Source of the DNA: Novosphingobium rosa NBRC 15208
Lineage (GTDB): Bacteria > Pseudomonadota > Alphaproteobacteria > Sphingomonadales > Sphingomonadaceae
Reading direction: 5' to 3'
Assembly (NCBI RefSeq): GCF_001598555.1
Contig: NZ_BCZE01000078.1
Location: 1 to 34,681 of the forward strand
DNA length: 34,681 nt
The stretch's first letter is position 1. Every line of letters begins with the position of its first letter. The translations under genes and the position numbers were made by a program. The notes below the pieces were generated by a model that made no database searches, was not told the origin of the DNA, and worked only from the letters and a program-made list of their open reading frames with translations. Positions 22,167-30,477 of this stretch are shown here, piece by piece.

Positions 22167-24539
22167 TTACTCCTTGCCGTCGGCCTTGCTGGGGGCTTCG
22201 GGTGCATTCTTCTGGCCACGGGCCTTCTTGTTGACCACCTTGGGCGCGGCGGGCGTCAGCTGGAAGTTGAGGGCGGGCTTGCCATCCTCATCGTCCTTGA
22301 TGGTGACGTTCACCTCGCCGCCGTGCGCCAGCTTGCCGAACAGCAGTTCTTCCGCCAGCGGCTGCTTGACCTTGTCCTGAATGAGGCGGGCCATGGGCCG
22401 CGCGCCATAGAGCTTGTCATAGCCGCGTTCACCCAGCCAGGCGCGCGCTTCGGCGTCGAACTGGATGTGGACGTTCTGGTCGGCCAGCTGCAGTTCCAGC
22501 TGCAGGATGAACTTGTCCACCACCATGCTGACCACCGTGGTGGGCAGATAGGCGAAGGGCACGATGGCATCCAGACGGTTGCGGAATTCCGGCGTGAACA
22601 GGTTCTTGACCGCTTCCTCGCCGGCGTCCGCCTTGGAGATGTCGCCAAAGCCGATGCCGTTGCGCGCCATGTCGCTGGCCCCCGCATTGGTGGTCATGAT
22701 GAGAACCACATTGCGGAAATCCACCGTCTTGCCGTGGTGATCGGTCAGGCGGCCATTGTCCATCACCTGCAGCAGGATGTTGAACAGATCGGGGTGGGCC
22801 TTCTCGATCTCGTCGAGCAGCAGCACGCAATGGGGCTGCTGGTCGATGGCATCGGTGAGCAGACCGCCCTGATCGAAGCCGACATAGCCCGGAGGGGCAC
22901 CGATCAGGCGCGAGACGGAGTGCCGCTCCATATATTCCGACATATCGAAACGCTGGAGCGGAATGCCCATGATCTCGGCCAGACGGCGCGCGACTTCGGT
23001 CTTGCCGACACCGGTCGGGCCGGAGAACAGGAACGAGCCAATCGGCTTGTCCGGATCGCGCAGACCCGCACGGCTCAGCTTCATCGCGCGGGACAGCACC
23101 TCGATGGCCTTGTCCTGCCCGAAGACCACGCGCTTGAGGTCACGCTCCAGATGCTCCAGCACCTTCTTGTCGTCGCTGGAAACGCTCTTGGGCGGGATGC
23201 GCGCCATGGTGGCGATCACCTGCTCGATCTCGCGGCCGGTGATCGTCTTCTTGCGCTTGCTCGGCGCCACCAGCATCTGCATCGCGCCCACTTCGTCGAT
23301 CACGTCGATTGCCTTGTCGGGCAGCTTGCGGTCGTTGATGTAGCGCGCGGAGAGTTCCACCGCCGTCTTGATCGCTTCGGCGGTGTATTTCACCTTGTGG
23401 TGATCCTCAAACGCCGTGCGCAGGCCCTTGAGGATCTTGATGGTGTCCTCGATGCTGGGCTCGTTCACGTCGATCTTCTGGAACCGGCGCAGCAGGGCGC
23501 GGTCCTTCTCGAAGTGGTTGCGGAACTCCTTGTAGGTGGTCGAGCCGATGCAGCGGATCGTGCCGCCCGACAGCGCGGGCTTCAGCAGATTCGAGGCATC
23601 CATCGCGCCGCCGCTGGTGGCGCCCGCACCGATCACCGTGTGGATTTCATCGATGAAGAGCACGGCATGCGGCATCTTCTCCAGCTCGGAGACGACCTGC
23701 TTCAACCGTTCCTCGAAATCGCCGCGATAGCGCGTGCCCGCCAGCAGGCTGCCCATGTCGAGCGAATAGATCACCGCATTGGCCAGCACCTCGGGCACGT
23801 CGCCCTCGACGATCTTGCGCGCCAGACCCTCGGCGATGGCGGTCTTGCCCACGCCGGGATCGCCCACATAGAGCGGGTTGTTCTTGGAGCGGCGGCACAG
23901 AATCTGGATGGTGCGGTCCACCTCGGGCCCACGCCCGATCAGCGGGTCGACCTTGCCGCCCAGCGCCTTCTCGTTGAGGTTCACCGTGAACTGGTCGAGC
24001 GCGGAATCCTTCTTGTTGGCCGCGGCGCTCTTGGTCTCGGGCTTGTCCTCGTGCGGGGTTTCCTCGCTGCCCTTGGGGTGCTTGTCCTCGATGCGCTTGC
24101 CGCCCTTGCCAATGCCATGGCTGATGAAGCTGACGGCATCCAGGCGGCTCATATCCTGCTGCTGCAGGAAATAGACGGCATAGGAATCCCGCTCGGAGAA
24201 CAGGGCCACCAGCACATTGGCGCCGGTGACGGTGTCCTTCCCGCTGGATTGCACATGCAGGATGGCACGCTGGATCACGCGCTGGAAACCGGCGGTTGGG
24301 GCGGGCTCCGCCTTATCCTTGGTTTTCAGACTCTGATATTCCTGATCCAGATATTGCTTCACCGCCTCGGACAGTTCGCCAAGGTCAACCCCGCAGGCAT
24401 TCATCACCTGAGCCGCATCCACGTCATCGATCAGCGCGAGCAGCAGATGCTCAAGCGTTGCATATTCGTGGCTGCGCTCCGACGCATGCGCCAGCGCGGC
24501 GTGAAGGGTTTTTTCGAGGCTTTGGGCGAAACTGGGCAT
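22167..24539 (-). CDS. clpA: ATP-dependent Clp protease ATP-binding subunit ClpA
   Basis: ClpA is the AAA+ unfoldase that feeds ClpP and, with the ClpS adaptor, degrades N-end-rule substrates. The 790-residue protein has the N-terminal Clp-N domain (1 to about 145) and an acidic/lysine linker (about 146-180). AAA-1 has Walker A GDPGVGKT (226-233) and Walker B VLFIDEIH (293-300). AAA-2 has Walker A GPTGVGKT (507-514) and a CVLLLDEIEKAHPD box. The C-terminus has an extra Lys/Ala/Pro-rich tail (about 760-790). The lack of a ClpB-type middle coiled coil supports ClpA. clpS, often just upstream, is absent here; the upstream neighbour is a DUF1192 gene. Confidence 0.96.
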   Translation of the reverse strand: MPSFAQSLEKTLHAALAHASERSHEYATLEHLLLALIDDVDAAQVMNACGVDLGELSEAVKQYLDQEYQSLKTKDKAEPAPTAGFQRVIQRAILHVQSSGKDTVTGANVLVALFSERDSYAVYFLQQQDMSRLDAVSFISHGIGKGGKRIEDKHPKGSEETPHEDKPETKSAAANKKDSALDQFTVNLNEKALGGKVDPLIGRGPEVDRTIQILCRRSKNNPLYVGDPGVGKTAIAEGLARKIVEGDVPEVLANAVIYSLDMGSLLAGTRYRGDFEERLKQVVSELEKMPHAVLFIDEIHTVIGAGATSGGAMDASNLLKPALSGGTIRCIGSTTYKEFRNHFEKDRALLRRFQKIDVNEPSIEDTIKILKGLRTAFEDHHKVKYTAEAIKTAVELSARYINDRKLPDKAIDVIDEVGAMQMLVAPSKRKKTITGREIEQVIATMARIPPKSVSSDDKKVLEHLERDLKRVVFGQDKAIEVLSRAMKLSRAGLRDPDKPIGSFLFSGPTGVGKTEVARRLAEIMGIPLQRFDMSEYMERHSVSRLIGAPPGYVGFDQGGLLTDAIDQQPHCVLLLDEIEKAHPDLFNILLQVMDNGRLTDHHGKTVDFRNVVLIMTTNAGASDMARNGIGFGDISKADAGEEAVKNLFTPEFRNRLDAIVPFAYLPTTVVSMVVDKFILQLELQLADQNVHIQFDAEARAWLGERGYDKLYGARPMARLIQDKVKQPLAEELLFGKLAHGGEVNVTIKDDEDGKPALNFQLTPAAPKVVNKKARGQKNAPEAPSKADGKE

Positions 24540-24726
24540 CTTGGCACTTTCGCTAGGAACTCAACATCCGTGAGTCGGCGCCGTTTGGACGGGCACCTGA
24601 TGAAAACAGCGAGCGGGGCTGGAGGAATGAAACACCCGGAACGGGCGGGCGGTCCATGCTGCTTTGGCGGCGGCATGGGATGTGGTGCGGGGGCCGATCA
24701 TGGAGTCGGCTCCATCAACAATCTCT

Positions 24727-24754
24727 ATATGGGCCACCCTCGCCCAATTACGAG
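24727..24754 (-). promoter_or_regulatory. Possible RpoH-type heat-shock promoter for clpA
   Basis: Within the 290-bp gap 24540-24829, the minus strand reads CTCG (complement of 24751-24754), 17 bases, then CCCATAT (complement of 24727-24733). This resembles the alphaproteobacterial RpoH pattern CTTG-N17-CCNATNT with one mismatch in the -35. The distance to the clpA start (about 190 bases) is long, so this is tentative. I see no gene in the gap. Confidence 0.28.
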
Positions 24755-24829
24755 GGGGGCTGCAATCCAATGCGCTGGCCAATGCGCCGGAACGCCGGAT
24801 GCCCATGTCTTGAATGACCGCGCCCGCGC

Positions 24830-25042
24830 TCATGATCTTGGCCTGAACAGGGCATCGGCGGCCAGTCTGGTGGCGCTGGCCCGCGCGGCATGGGCTTTGA
24901 TGCGTTCGATCTCGATTTCGAGCAAACGGATGCGGGCGCTCAACTCATCCTGCGAATAGCGGTCAAGGCTTTCGCTGGCGAGCGCCTGGGCGGCGTCCTT
25001 GCTGACGCCACCGGACGGAACGGGGCGGTCATCGTCTTCCAT
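24830..25042 (-). CDS. DUF1192 family protein
   Basis: This small 70-residue protein has an acidic start MEDDDRPVPSG. A helical core contains ASESLDRYSQDELSARIRLLEIEIERIKAH, typical of DUF1192, with heptad-like spacing that suggests a short coiled coil. The C-terminus is basic (LFRPRS). The function is unknown. The frame is open upstream to 25240, but the ATG at 25042 gives the family's usual length and is preceded by GGATG. It is divergent from the quinone oxidoreductase gene with a 94-base spacer. Confidence 0.84.
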   Translation of the reverse strand: MEDDDRPVPSGGVSKDAAQALASESLDRYSQDELSARIRLLEIEIERIKAHAARASATRLAADALFRPRS

Positions 25043-25136
25043 TGGAAGTGCATCCTTGACGTCGCGGCGCTTGCTGTCAACAGCTTGCACGTTTACGGCA
25101 GGCAAGTGCGACTTTACCGAGCTTTGCGGGGTAGTG

Positions 25137-26144
25137 ATGGCGGATATAGTCCCTGAATTCATGACAGTGGTCGGCTTCGAACACCCCGGCGGGCCCGAGG
25201 TGCTGCACCCGGGGCAAGCTCCTGTGCCGCATCCCGGCACGGGGCAGGTGTTGATCCGCGTGGCCTATGCCGGGGTGAATCGCCCCGATGTGATCCAGCG
25301 GCAGGGCAATTATCCCCCGCCGCCGGGCGCCTCGCCGATTCCCGGGCTGGAAATTTCGGGCAAGGTCGTCGCGCTGGGCAAGGGCACGGATGAGATCTGG
25401 CTGGGCCAGCAGGTCTGCGCGCTGGTGACGGGCGGCGGGTATGCCGAATATTGCGTGGCCGATTCCGCGCTGTGCCTGCCGGTGCCCCCCACCCTGCCGC
25501 TGGATCAGGCGGCGGCGATTCCCGAAACGCTCTTCACCGTCTGGCACAATGTGTTCGAGCGCGGTTGGGCGCGCGAGGGTGAGGCGATCCTGATTCACGG
25601 CGGCACCAGCGGCATCGGCACCACGGCGATTCAGCTGTGCAAGGCCTTCGACATGACGGTGATCGTCACCTGCGGCGGGCCGGAGAAATGTGCTCGCGCG
25701 CTGGAAATCGGCGCGGATCACGCCATCGACTACCGCGATCAGGATTTCGTGGAAGAGGTGAAGCGAATCACTGGCGGCCAGGGCGTGCAGCTGGTGCTGG
25801 ATATGGTGGCGGGCGACTATGTGGCCCGGAACATCAAATGCCTTGCCGATGACGGCCGCCATATCACCATCGCCGTGCAGGGCGGGGCCAAGGCCGAGGT
25901 GCCGATGTGGCTGGTGATGACCAAGCGCCTGACTCTGACGGGATCGACGATGCGCGCCCGCGATGTGGCCTTCAAGGCGCTGGTGGCCGAGGACATTCAG
26001 CGCATCGTTTGGCCGCTGATCGAGCAGGGCGCGTGCCGCCCGATCATGGATCAGACCTTCGCGCTGGCCGCCGCCGCCGCCGCCCATGCGCGGATGGAAG
26101 CGGGCGACCATATCGGCAAGATCGTGCTAGAGGTGGCCCCGTGA
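25137..26144 (+). CDS. NAD(P)H:quinone oxidoreductase (zinc-free MDR family)
   Basis: This 335-residue protein is of the quinone oxidoreductase / PIG3 branch of medium-chain dehydrogenases. Its N-terminal catalytic fold has VNRPDVIQRQGNYPPPPGASPIPGLEISG. The Rossmann fold has ILIHGGTSGIGTTAIQL (nucleotide loop at about 154-162), and there are no zinc-ligand cysteines. It would reduce quinones or enones with NAD(P)H; the physiological substrate is unknown. The frame extends upstream to 24999, but the ATG at 25137 (MADIVPEF) fits the family start. It overlaps the GST gene by four bases (GTGA), which implies a two-gene detoxification operon ending at the terminator at 26820. Confidence 0.91.
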   Translation: MADIVPEFMTVVGFEHPGGPEVLHPGQAPVPHPGTGQVLIRVAYAGVNRPDVIQRQGNYPPPPGASPIPGLEISGKVVALGKGTDEIWLGQQVCALVTGGGYAEYCVADSALCLPVPPTLPLDQAAAIPETLFTVWHNVFERGWAREGEAILIHGGTSGIGTTAIQLCKAFDMTVIVTCGGPEKCARALEIGADHAIDYRDQDFVEEVKRITGGQGVQLVLDMVAGDYVARNIKCLADDGRHITIAVQGGAKAEVPMWLVMTKRLTLTGSTMRARDVAFKALVAEDIQRIVWPLIEQGACRPIMDQTFALAAAAAAHARMEAGDHIGKIVLEVAP

Positions 26145-26752
26145 CCTTTGTTCTCCATGAAGACCCCTTCAGCGGCAATTGCTACAAGATCCGCCTGACC
26201 GCCGCGCTGGTCGGCGTGGCGCTGGAGCGCCGCTTCTACGACATCACCAGGGGCGAAACCCGCACCGAGGCTTTCCTGCGCGATGTCAACGCCAATGGCC
26301 GCATCCCGGTGCTGCAGATGGGCGACCAGTTCCTGCCCGAAAGCGGCGCGGCCTGCTGGTATCTCGCCCATGGCTCTTCGCTGATCCCCACGGACCGCTT
26401 CGCGCAGGCCGATATGCTGCGCTGGATGTTCTTCGAGCAGTACAACCACGAACCCAATGTGGCGACCTTGCGCTTCTGGCTCGGCAAGCTGGGGGCAGCG
26501 AACCTTTCTGATCTGCAGCGCAGCCAGCTTGCCGCCAAGACGGATGCCGGTAACGCGGCCCTGCGCCTGATGGATGAGCATCTCGCCACCCATGACTGGT
26601 TCGTGGGCAACAGCATCACGCTGGCCGATATTGCTCTCTATGCCTACACCCATGTCTGCGAGCCGGGCGGCTTCGTCCTTGCGCACTATCCCCATATCCA
26701 AAGCTGGATTGCCCGCGTCGCTGCCGTGCCGGGCTATGTGCCGATGGACTGA
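26141..26752 (+). CDS. Glutathione S-transferase family protein
   Basis: This 203-residue GST has an N-terminal thioredoxin-like domain (MTFVLHEDPFSGNCYKIRLTAALVGV, then the cis-Pro segment NGRIPVLQMGDQFLPESGAACWYLA with the glutathione-binding E-S). A helical C-terminal domain has MDEHLATHDWFVGNSITLADIALYAYTHV, the common N-capping/hydrophobic staple motif. The start is a GTG at 26141 overlapping the quinone oxidoreductase stop; no ATG is available nearby. It probably conjugates or reduces electrophiles together with its operon partner, but the substrate is unknown. Confidence 0.9.
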   Translation: MTFVLHEDPFSGNCYKIRLTAALVGVALERRFYDITRGETRTEAFLRDVNANGRIPVLQMGDQFLPESGAACWYLAHGSSLIPTDRFAQADMLRWMFFEQYNHEPNVATLRFWLGKLGAANLSDLQRSQLAAKTDAGNAALRLMDEHLATHDWFVGNSITLADIALYAYTHVCEPGGFVLAHYPHIQSWIARVAAVPGYVPMD

Positions 26753-26819
26753 ATCGTTGCTTGAGTCACAGACTCTGCTTGCCGGGCATGTCGATTTCGG
26801 ATAGGCAACGCTGTTGAAG

Positions 26820-26851
26820 GGCCGCTCCGGTAAGGGGCGGCCTTGCTGTTT
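26820..26851 (+). terminator. Intrinsic terminator after the quinone oxidoreductase-GST operon
   Basis: A stem of GGCCGCTCC (26820-26828) pairs with GGGGCGGCC (26834-26842) around loop GGTAA, with one wobble pair, and is followed by TTGCTGTTT. It lies between the GST stop and trcR, which therefore probably has its own promoter. Confidence 0.8.
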
Positions 26852-26902
26852 CTGTAGGGCCTGTCTCACCAGATTTCGCCCCAACGCGCCGGAGAAGATC
26901 CC

Positions 26903-27622
26903 GTGACCCAGCCCACCCCGCTGATGCCGCATGCAACGGCCTCGTGGCTCGTCGACAACACCGCGCTCACCTTTGAGCAGATCTCGGATTTCTGCGGGCT
27001 GCATATCCTCGAAGTGCAGGCCATGGCCGATGACCTGACCAGCGCCAAATACACCGGTCGTGACCCGCTCCGCTCGGGCGAGCTGACTACCGCCGAGATC
27101 GAGAAGGGTCAGAACGACCCGGCCTATCGCCTCAAGATGTTCAAGGTGCCCGCCACCGTGAACCGCACCAAGGGCCCGCGCTACACGCCGGTGTCCAAGC
27201 GCCAGGACAAGCCCGATGGCATCGCCTGGATCCTGCGCAACCACCCCGAGGTGTCGGACGCGCAGATCAGCAAACTGATCGGTACCACCCGCCACACCAT
27301 CGCCGCGATTCGCGATCGCAGCCACTGGAACATCGCCAACATCACGGCGAAGGATCCCGTCACGCTGGGCCTCAGCTCGCAACGCGAACTCGATGCGATG
27401 ATCGCCAAGGCCGCCAAGGGCAAGCCCGACGACGAGGAAACCGCAGCCCGCCTCGGCAATGACCGCGAGGCGTTGATCGAGGAACTGCGCGCCGCCCGTC
27501 AGGCGCAGGCCCGCATCGCCTCGGAAGCCGCTCAGGAAGCCGAAGCCGCCGCCTGGCTGGCCGCCAAGCGCGCCTCGGAGAACGAAGAGCAGCAGACCCC
27601 GCCTCCGGGCTGGGGCGAGTAA
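26903..27622 (+). CDS. trcR: DUF1013 transcriptional cell-cycle regulator TrcR
   Basis: This 239-residue protein matches the DUF1013 family, described in Caulobacter and Sinorhizobium as TrcR, which associates with RNA polymerase and affects cell-cycle gene expression. Two DNA-binding-like segments are visible. An N-terminal part has TASWLVDNTALTFEQISDFCGLH. A second helix-turn-helix-like stretch has ISKLIGTTRHTIAAIRDRSHWN. The C-terminal third is a long Ala/Glu/Arg helix (EALIEELRAARQAQARIASEAAQ). The start is a GTG at 26903 with GGAGAAG upstream. A strong terminator follows. The name rests on family recognition only. Confidence 0.85.
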   Translation: MTQPTPLMPHATASWLVDNTALTFEQISDFCGLHILEVQAMADDLTSAKYTGRDPLRSGELTTAEIEKGQNDPAYRLKMFKVPATVNRTKGPRYTPVSKRQDKPDGIAWILRNHPEVSDAQISKLIGTTRHTIAAIRDRSHWNIANITAKDPVTLGLSSQRELDAMIAKAAKGKPDDEETAARLGNDREALIEELRAARQAQARIASEAAQEAEAAAWLAAKRASENEEQQTPPPGWGE

Positions 27623-27647
27623 GCTTCGGTTTTTTGAGCTAAGCATG

Positions 27648-27679
27648 ACCCCCGCAGGTTTCTGTGGGGGTTTTGTTTT
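27648..27679 (+). terminator. Intrinsic terminator of trcR
   Basis: ACCCCCGCA (27648-27656) pairs with TGTGGGGGT (27663-27671) with one wobble pair, followed by TTTTGTTTT (27671-27679). Confidence 0.9.
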
Positions 27680-27702
27680 GGGTTTATGATTCAGGAAAAG
27701 AA

Positions 27703-27918
27703 GATGCGAGGGGGTTACCCCCTCGCGCTCCCATGACGTCTTCCGACGAAGCGGCAGTGGCGCCGATATGGTGCGCTTCGGCTCTCCACCTGCGCGACTT
27801 AAAGCGCCGCAGGCAGTGAGTCTTTTAAAGCCTGCGGCGCGGCAATCTGGGCGCAAGGCCCAACCCTGTGTGCAAGGCAGACAGTAAAGGGAGCGCGAGG
27901 GTGATGACCCTCGCATTT
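27703..27918. repeat. Intergenic repeat element copy 6 (B end left, A end right)
   Basis: This copy lies between trcR and proA (a 372-bp gap otherwise holding only the trcR terminator and the short proA leader). The B-end hairpin is GCGAGGGGG (27706-27714), TTA, CCCCCTCGC (27718-27726), then GCTCCCATGACGTCTTCC. The inner repeat is GCGCCGCAGGC (27804-27814) and GCCTGCGGCGC (27830-27840). The A end is GCAGACAGTAAAGGGAGC, then hairpin GCGAGGG (27895-27901), TGATGA, CCCTCGC (27908-27914). The closing pairs are T-A here where other A ends have C-G, so pairing is kept. Confidence 0.9.
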
Positions 27919-27994
27919 CCTCTTTCCTGTCTTGAAACAGTCAAAAAAGACTCAACCCCTGACATATCCCCATATTCCTGCTACGGGCAGCACC

Positions 27995-29305
27995 ATGACC
28001 GACACGCAAACCGCCCAGATCGAACCCGTGGCCCCCGCAGCAACCCATGCTGCGGAGACCCCAGAGGCGTTGATCGCCCGTCTGGCGAAAGCGGGCCGCG
28101 CGGCGCAGGCGCAACTGGCGCGGATGACCACGGCGCAGAAGGGCGATGCCCTGCGCGCCGCCGCCGAAGCCTTGAAGGCTGCCGAAACCGAAATCCTCGC
28201 CGCCAATGACAAGGACATGGCGGCGGGCGCAGAGCGTGGCCTGACGGGCGCGCTGCTGGACCGTTTGAAGCTCGATTCCAAGCGCCTCGCGGGCATCGCC
28301 GATGCCGTGGCGCAGGTTGCCGCCCTGCCCGATCCTGTCGGTCAGGTGATCGATTCTTCCAGCCGCCCCAACGGGCTGGCGCTCAGCCGCGTGCGCGTGC
28401 CCATCGGCCTGATCGGCATCATTTACGAGAGCCGCCCCAACGTCACCGCCGATGCCGCCGCGCTGTGCCTGGCCTCGGGCAATGCCGCGCTGCTGCGTGG
28501 CGGTACGGAGGCGGTGCATTCCAACCGCGCCATCATGGCCGCCTTCCAGCAGGGTCTGGCCAAGGCTGGCGTGCCTGCCGAAGTGGTGCAGCTGATCCCC
28601 ACGCAGGATCGCGCCGCTGTGGGCGCCATGCTGACGGCGCAGGGCCTGATCGACATGATCGTGCCCCGCGGCGGCAAGAGCCTTGTCGAGCGCGTGCAGA
28701 ATGATGCGCGCGTGCCGGTGCTCGCCCATCTGGACGGCATCTGCCACACCTATCTGCATGCCAGCGCCGATGTCGCCATGGCGCGCTCGATCGTGGTCAA
28801 CGCCAAGCTGCGCCGCACCGGCATTTGCGGTTCGATGGAGACGCTGCTGATCGATGCGGCCTTCCCGGCGGCTCAGGCGGTGGTGGCCGATCTGCTCGAG
28901 GCAGGCTGCGAGATTCGCGGTGACGCCCGCGCCCTTGCGCTCGATCCGCGCGTCCTGCCCGCCAGCGATGCGGATTGGGATACCGAATATCTCGACGCCA
29001 TTCTCTCCGTGGCGATTGTCGACGGCCTCGATCAGGCGCTGGCGCATATCGATGCGCATTCCAGCCGCCACACCGATGCCATCATCACCAGCGACGATTC
29101 CGTGGCCGAGGACTTCCTCACCCGCGTCGACAGCGCCATCGTCATGGTCAATGCTTCCAGCCAGTTCGCCGATGGCGGCGAGTTCGGCCTGGGCGCAGAG
29201 ATCGGCATCGCCACCGGTCGCCTGCATGCGCGCGGCCCTGTGGCGCTGGAGGGGCTCACCACCTACAAGTGGCTGGTGCGCGGCACAGGGCAGACCCGCC
29301 CGTAA
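27995..29305 (+). CDS. proA: Gamma-glutamyl phosphate reductase
   Basis: ProA reduces gamma-glutamyl phosphate to glutamate semialdehyde in proline synthesis. The 436-residue protein has the aldehyde-dehydrogenase-like fold. It shows VPIGLIGIIYESRPNVTADAAALCLASGNAALLRGG, IVPRGGKSLVERV, and the catalytic Cys278 in KLRRTGICGSMETLL. The end is DGGEFGLGAEIGIATGRLHARGPV. An N-terminal Ala/Pro-rich extension of about 20 residues precedes the conserved part. A TTG upstream at 27932 is in frame, but the ATG at 27995 is preferred; the ribosome-binding site is weak. proB is not in the window. nadD follows after 12 bases. Confidence 0.96.
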   Translation: MTDTQTAQIEPVAPAATHAAETPEALIARLAKAGRAAQAQLARMTTAQKGDALRAAAEALKAAETEILAANDKDMAAGAERGLTGALLDRLKLDSKRLAGIADAVAQVAALPDPVGQVIDSSSRPNGLALSRVRVPIGLIGIIYESRPNVTADAAALCLASGNAALLRGGTEAVHSNRAIMAAFQQGLAKAGVPAEVVQLIPTQDRAAVGAMLTAQGLIDMIVPRGGKSLVERVQNDARVPVLAHLDGICHTYLHASADVAMARSIVVNAKLRRTGICGSMETLLIDAAFPAAQAVVADLLEAGCEIRGDARALALDPRVLPASDADWDTEYLDAILSVAIVDGLDQALAHIDAHSSRHTDAIITSDDSVAEDFLTRVDSAIVMVNASSQFADGGEFGLGAEIGIATGRLHARGPVALEGLTTYKWLVRGTGQTRP

Positions 29306-29317
29306 CGCACTGACCTC

Positions 29318-30004
29318 ATGAGACGCATCGGCATATTGGGCGGGTCGTTCAACCCGGCCCATGGCGGTCATCGCCGCATCAGCCTTGGCGCGCTCCGCGC
29401 GCTGGGGCTGGATGAGGTGTGGTGGCTGGTCTCCCCGGGCAATCCGCTGAAGCCGGTGGAGGGCATGGCCCCCCTGCCCAGGCGCTTTGCCTCCGCCGTC
29501 AAGCAGGCCCGGCGCGCGCGAATCCGCGTCACCGCCATCGAGCGGGAGTTCGGCACGCGCTACACCGCCGATACGCTGAAAGTTCTGCGGCGACGTTACC
29601 CGCATGACCGGTTTATCTGGATCATGGGGGCCGACAATCTGGCGCAATTCCACCAATGGCATCGCTGGCGCGATATGGCGCGGGCGATGCCGATTGCGGT
29701 TGTCGCCCGTCCGGGTTATGATGGCGCTGCCCTGGCCGCCCCGGCCATGGCCTGGCTGGGCCGTTTCCGGCGGCCTGTGGCCAGTGCGGTCAACCGGATT
29801 GACTGGAGCGCGCCGGCCCTGGTGCTTCTGGCTTTCGATCCCGATCCACGTTCGGCCAGCGCCATCCGGCAGGCCGATCCGCTCTGGGCTCAAACGCCCG
29901 GAAACGGGCCTTTGGCCCTGCGTGATGGGTTGACCCACCGTTTGATTTCTTCCGCACCTTCTTCATCCATCGGCCGCCCGGCGGCCCTTTCAACGCGCCC
30001 TTAA
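29318..30004 (+). CDS. nadD: Nicotinate-nucleotide adenylyltransferase
   Basis: NadD transfers AMP from ATP to nicotinate mononucleotide in NAD synthesis. The 228-residue protein starts MRRIGILGGSFNPAHGGH, with the nucleotidyltransferase signature GGSFNPxHxGH and His15/His18. It has WIMGADNLAQFHQWHRW and a C-terminal SASAIRQ that corresponds to the usual ISSTxIR motif in relaxed form. The C-terminal 35 residues are low-complexity (SAPSSSIGRPAALST) and longer than usual. Its stop overlaps the AAGGAG ribosome-binding site of rsfS, in keeping with the common nadD-rsfS-rlmH order. Confidence 0.94.
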   Translation: MRRIGILGGSFNPAHGGHRRISLGALRALGLDEVWWLVSPGNPLKPVEGMAPLPRRFASAVKQARRARIRVTAIEREFGTRYTADTLKVLRRRYPHDRFIWIMGADNLAQFHQWHRWRDMARAMPIAVVARPGYDGAALAAPAMAWLGRFRRPVASAVNRIDWSAPALVLLAFDPDPRSASAIRQADPLWAQTPGNGPLALRDGLTHRLISSAPSSSIGRPAALSTRP

Positions 30005-30022
30005 GGAGTGCTTATCCTCTCA

Positions 30023-30427
30023 ATGAACGAGCCTGTCCCCCAATCCCCGACCGCCTCTACAGGCGCCCCTGCCCCGCTTCCGGCATCCGAGCCGGGTTCG
30101 CTTCACGAGCTGGTGCTGAACTCGCTCGATGACGATCAGGCGCAGGAAATCGTCTCCATCCCGCTCGAAGGCAAGACCACGATCGCCGATCACATGGTGA
30201 TCGCCTCGGGCCGTTCGACCCGTCAGGTCGCCGCCATGGCGCAGAAGCTGGCCGAGCGCGTGAAGCATGGCGGTTTCGGCCATGTCCGCATCGAGGGTCT
30301 GCCCGCTGCCGACTGGGTGCTGATCGACTGCGGCGACATCGTGGTTCACCTCTTCCGCCCCGAAGTGCGTAGCTTCTACAATCTGGAGCGTATGTGGGCC
30401 TTTGGCGGCGCCTCGGCGGCTGCCTGA
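30023..30427 (+). CDS. rsfS: Ribosome silencing factor RsfS
   Basis: RsfS binds ribosomal protein L14 and blocks subunit joining under nutrient limitation. The 134-residue protein has a Pro/Ala-rich N-terminal extension (1-28) and the Oligomerisation-type domain. The domain shows DDDQAQEIVSIPLEGKTTIADHMVIASGRSTRQVAAMAQKL and the diagnostic DWVLIDCGDIVVHLFRPEVRSFYNLERMW. The ATG at 30023 lies 14 bases after AAGGAG, a rather long spacing. A GTG at 30008 overlaps the ribosome-binding site and is unlikely as a start. It sits between nadD and rlmH as in many bacteria. Confidence 0.95.
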   Translation: MNEPVPQSPTASTGAPAPLPASEPGSLHELVLNSLDDDQAQEIVSIPLEGKTTIADHMVIASGRSTRQVAAMAQKLAERVKHGGFGHVRIEGLPAADWVLIDCGDIVVHLFRPEVRSFYNLERMWAFGGASAAA

Positions 30428-30477
30428 GGATCATTCGCGTCCCTGACGGGAATCACGCATAAGGCATAGGGGCGCGC

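Noticed and set aside
24561..24833. A 90-residue minus-strand frame starting in an ATGA overlap with the DUF1192 stop
   Set aside because: The composition is unlike a folded protein, there are no recognisable motifs, it runs through the presumed clpA promoter region, and an ATGA overlap can occur by chance.
22323..24959. An 878-codon plus-strand open frame opposite clpA
   Set aside because: It is the antisense shadow of clpA, caused by high-GC codon usage; its translation is rich in His, Asp and Gln with no family features.
27941..29938. A 665-codon minus-strand open frame opposite proA and nadD
   Set aside because: It is antisense to two well-identified genes and has shadow-type composition.
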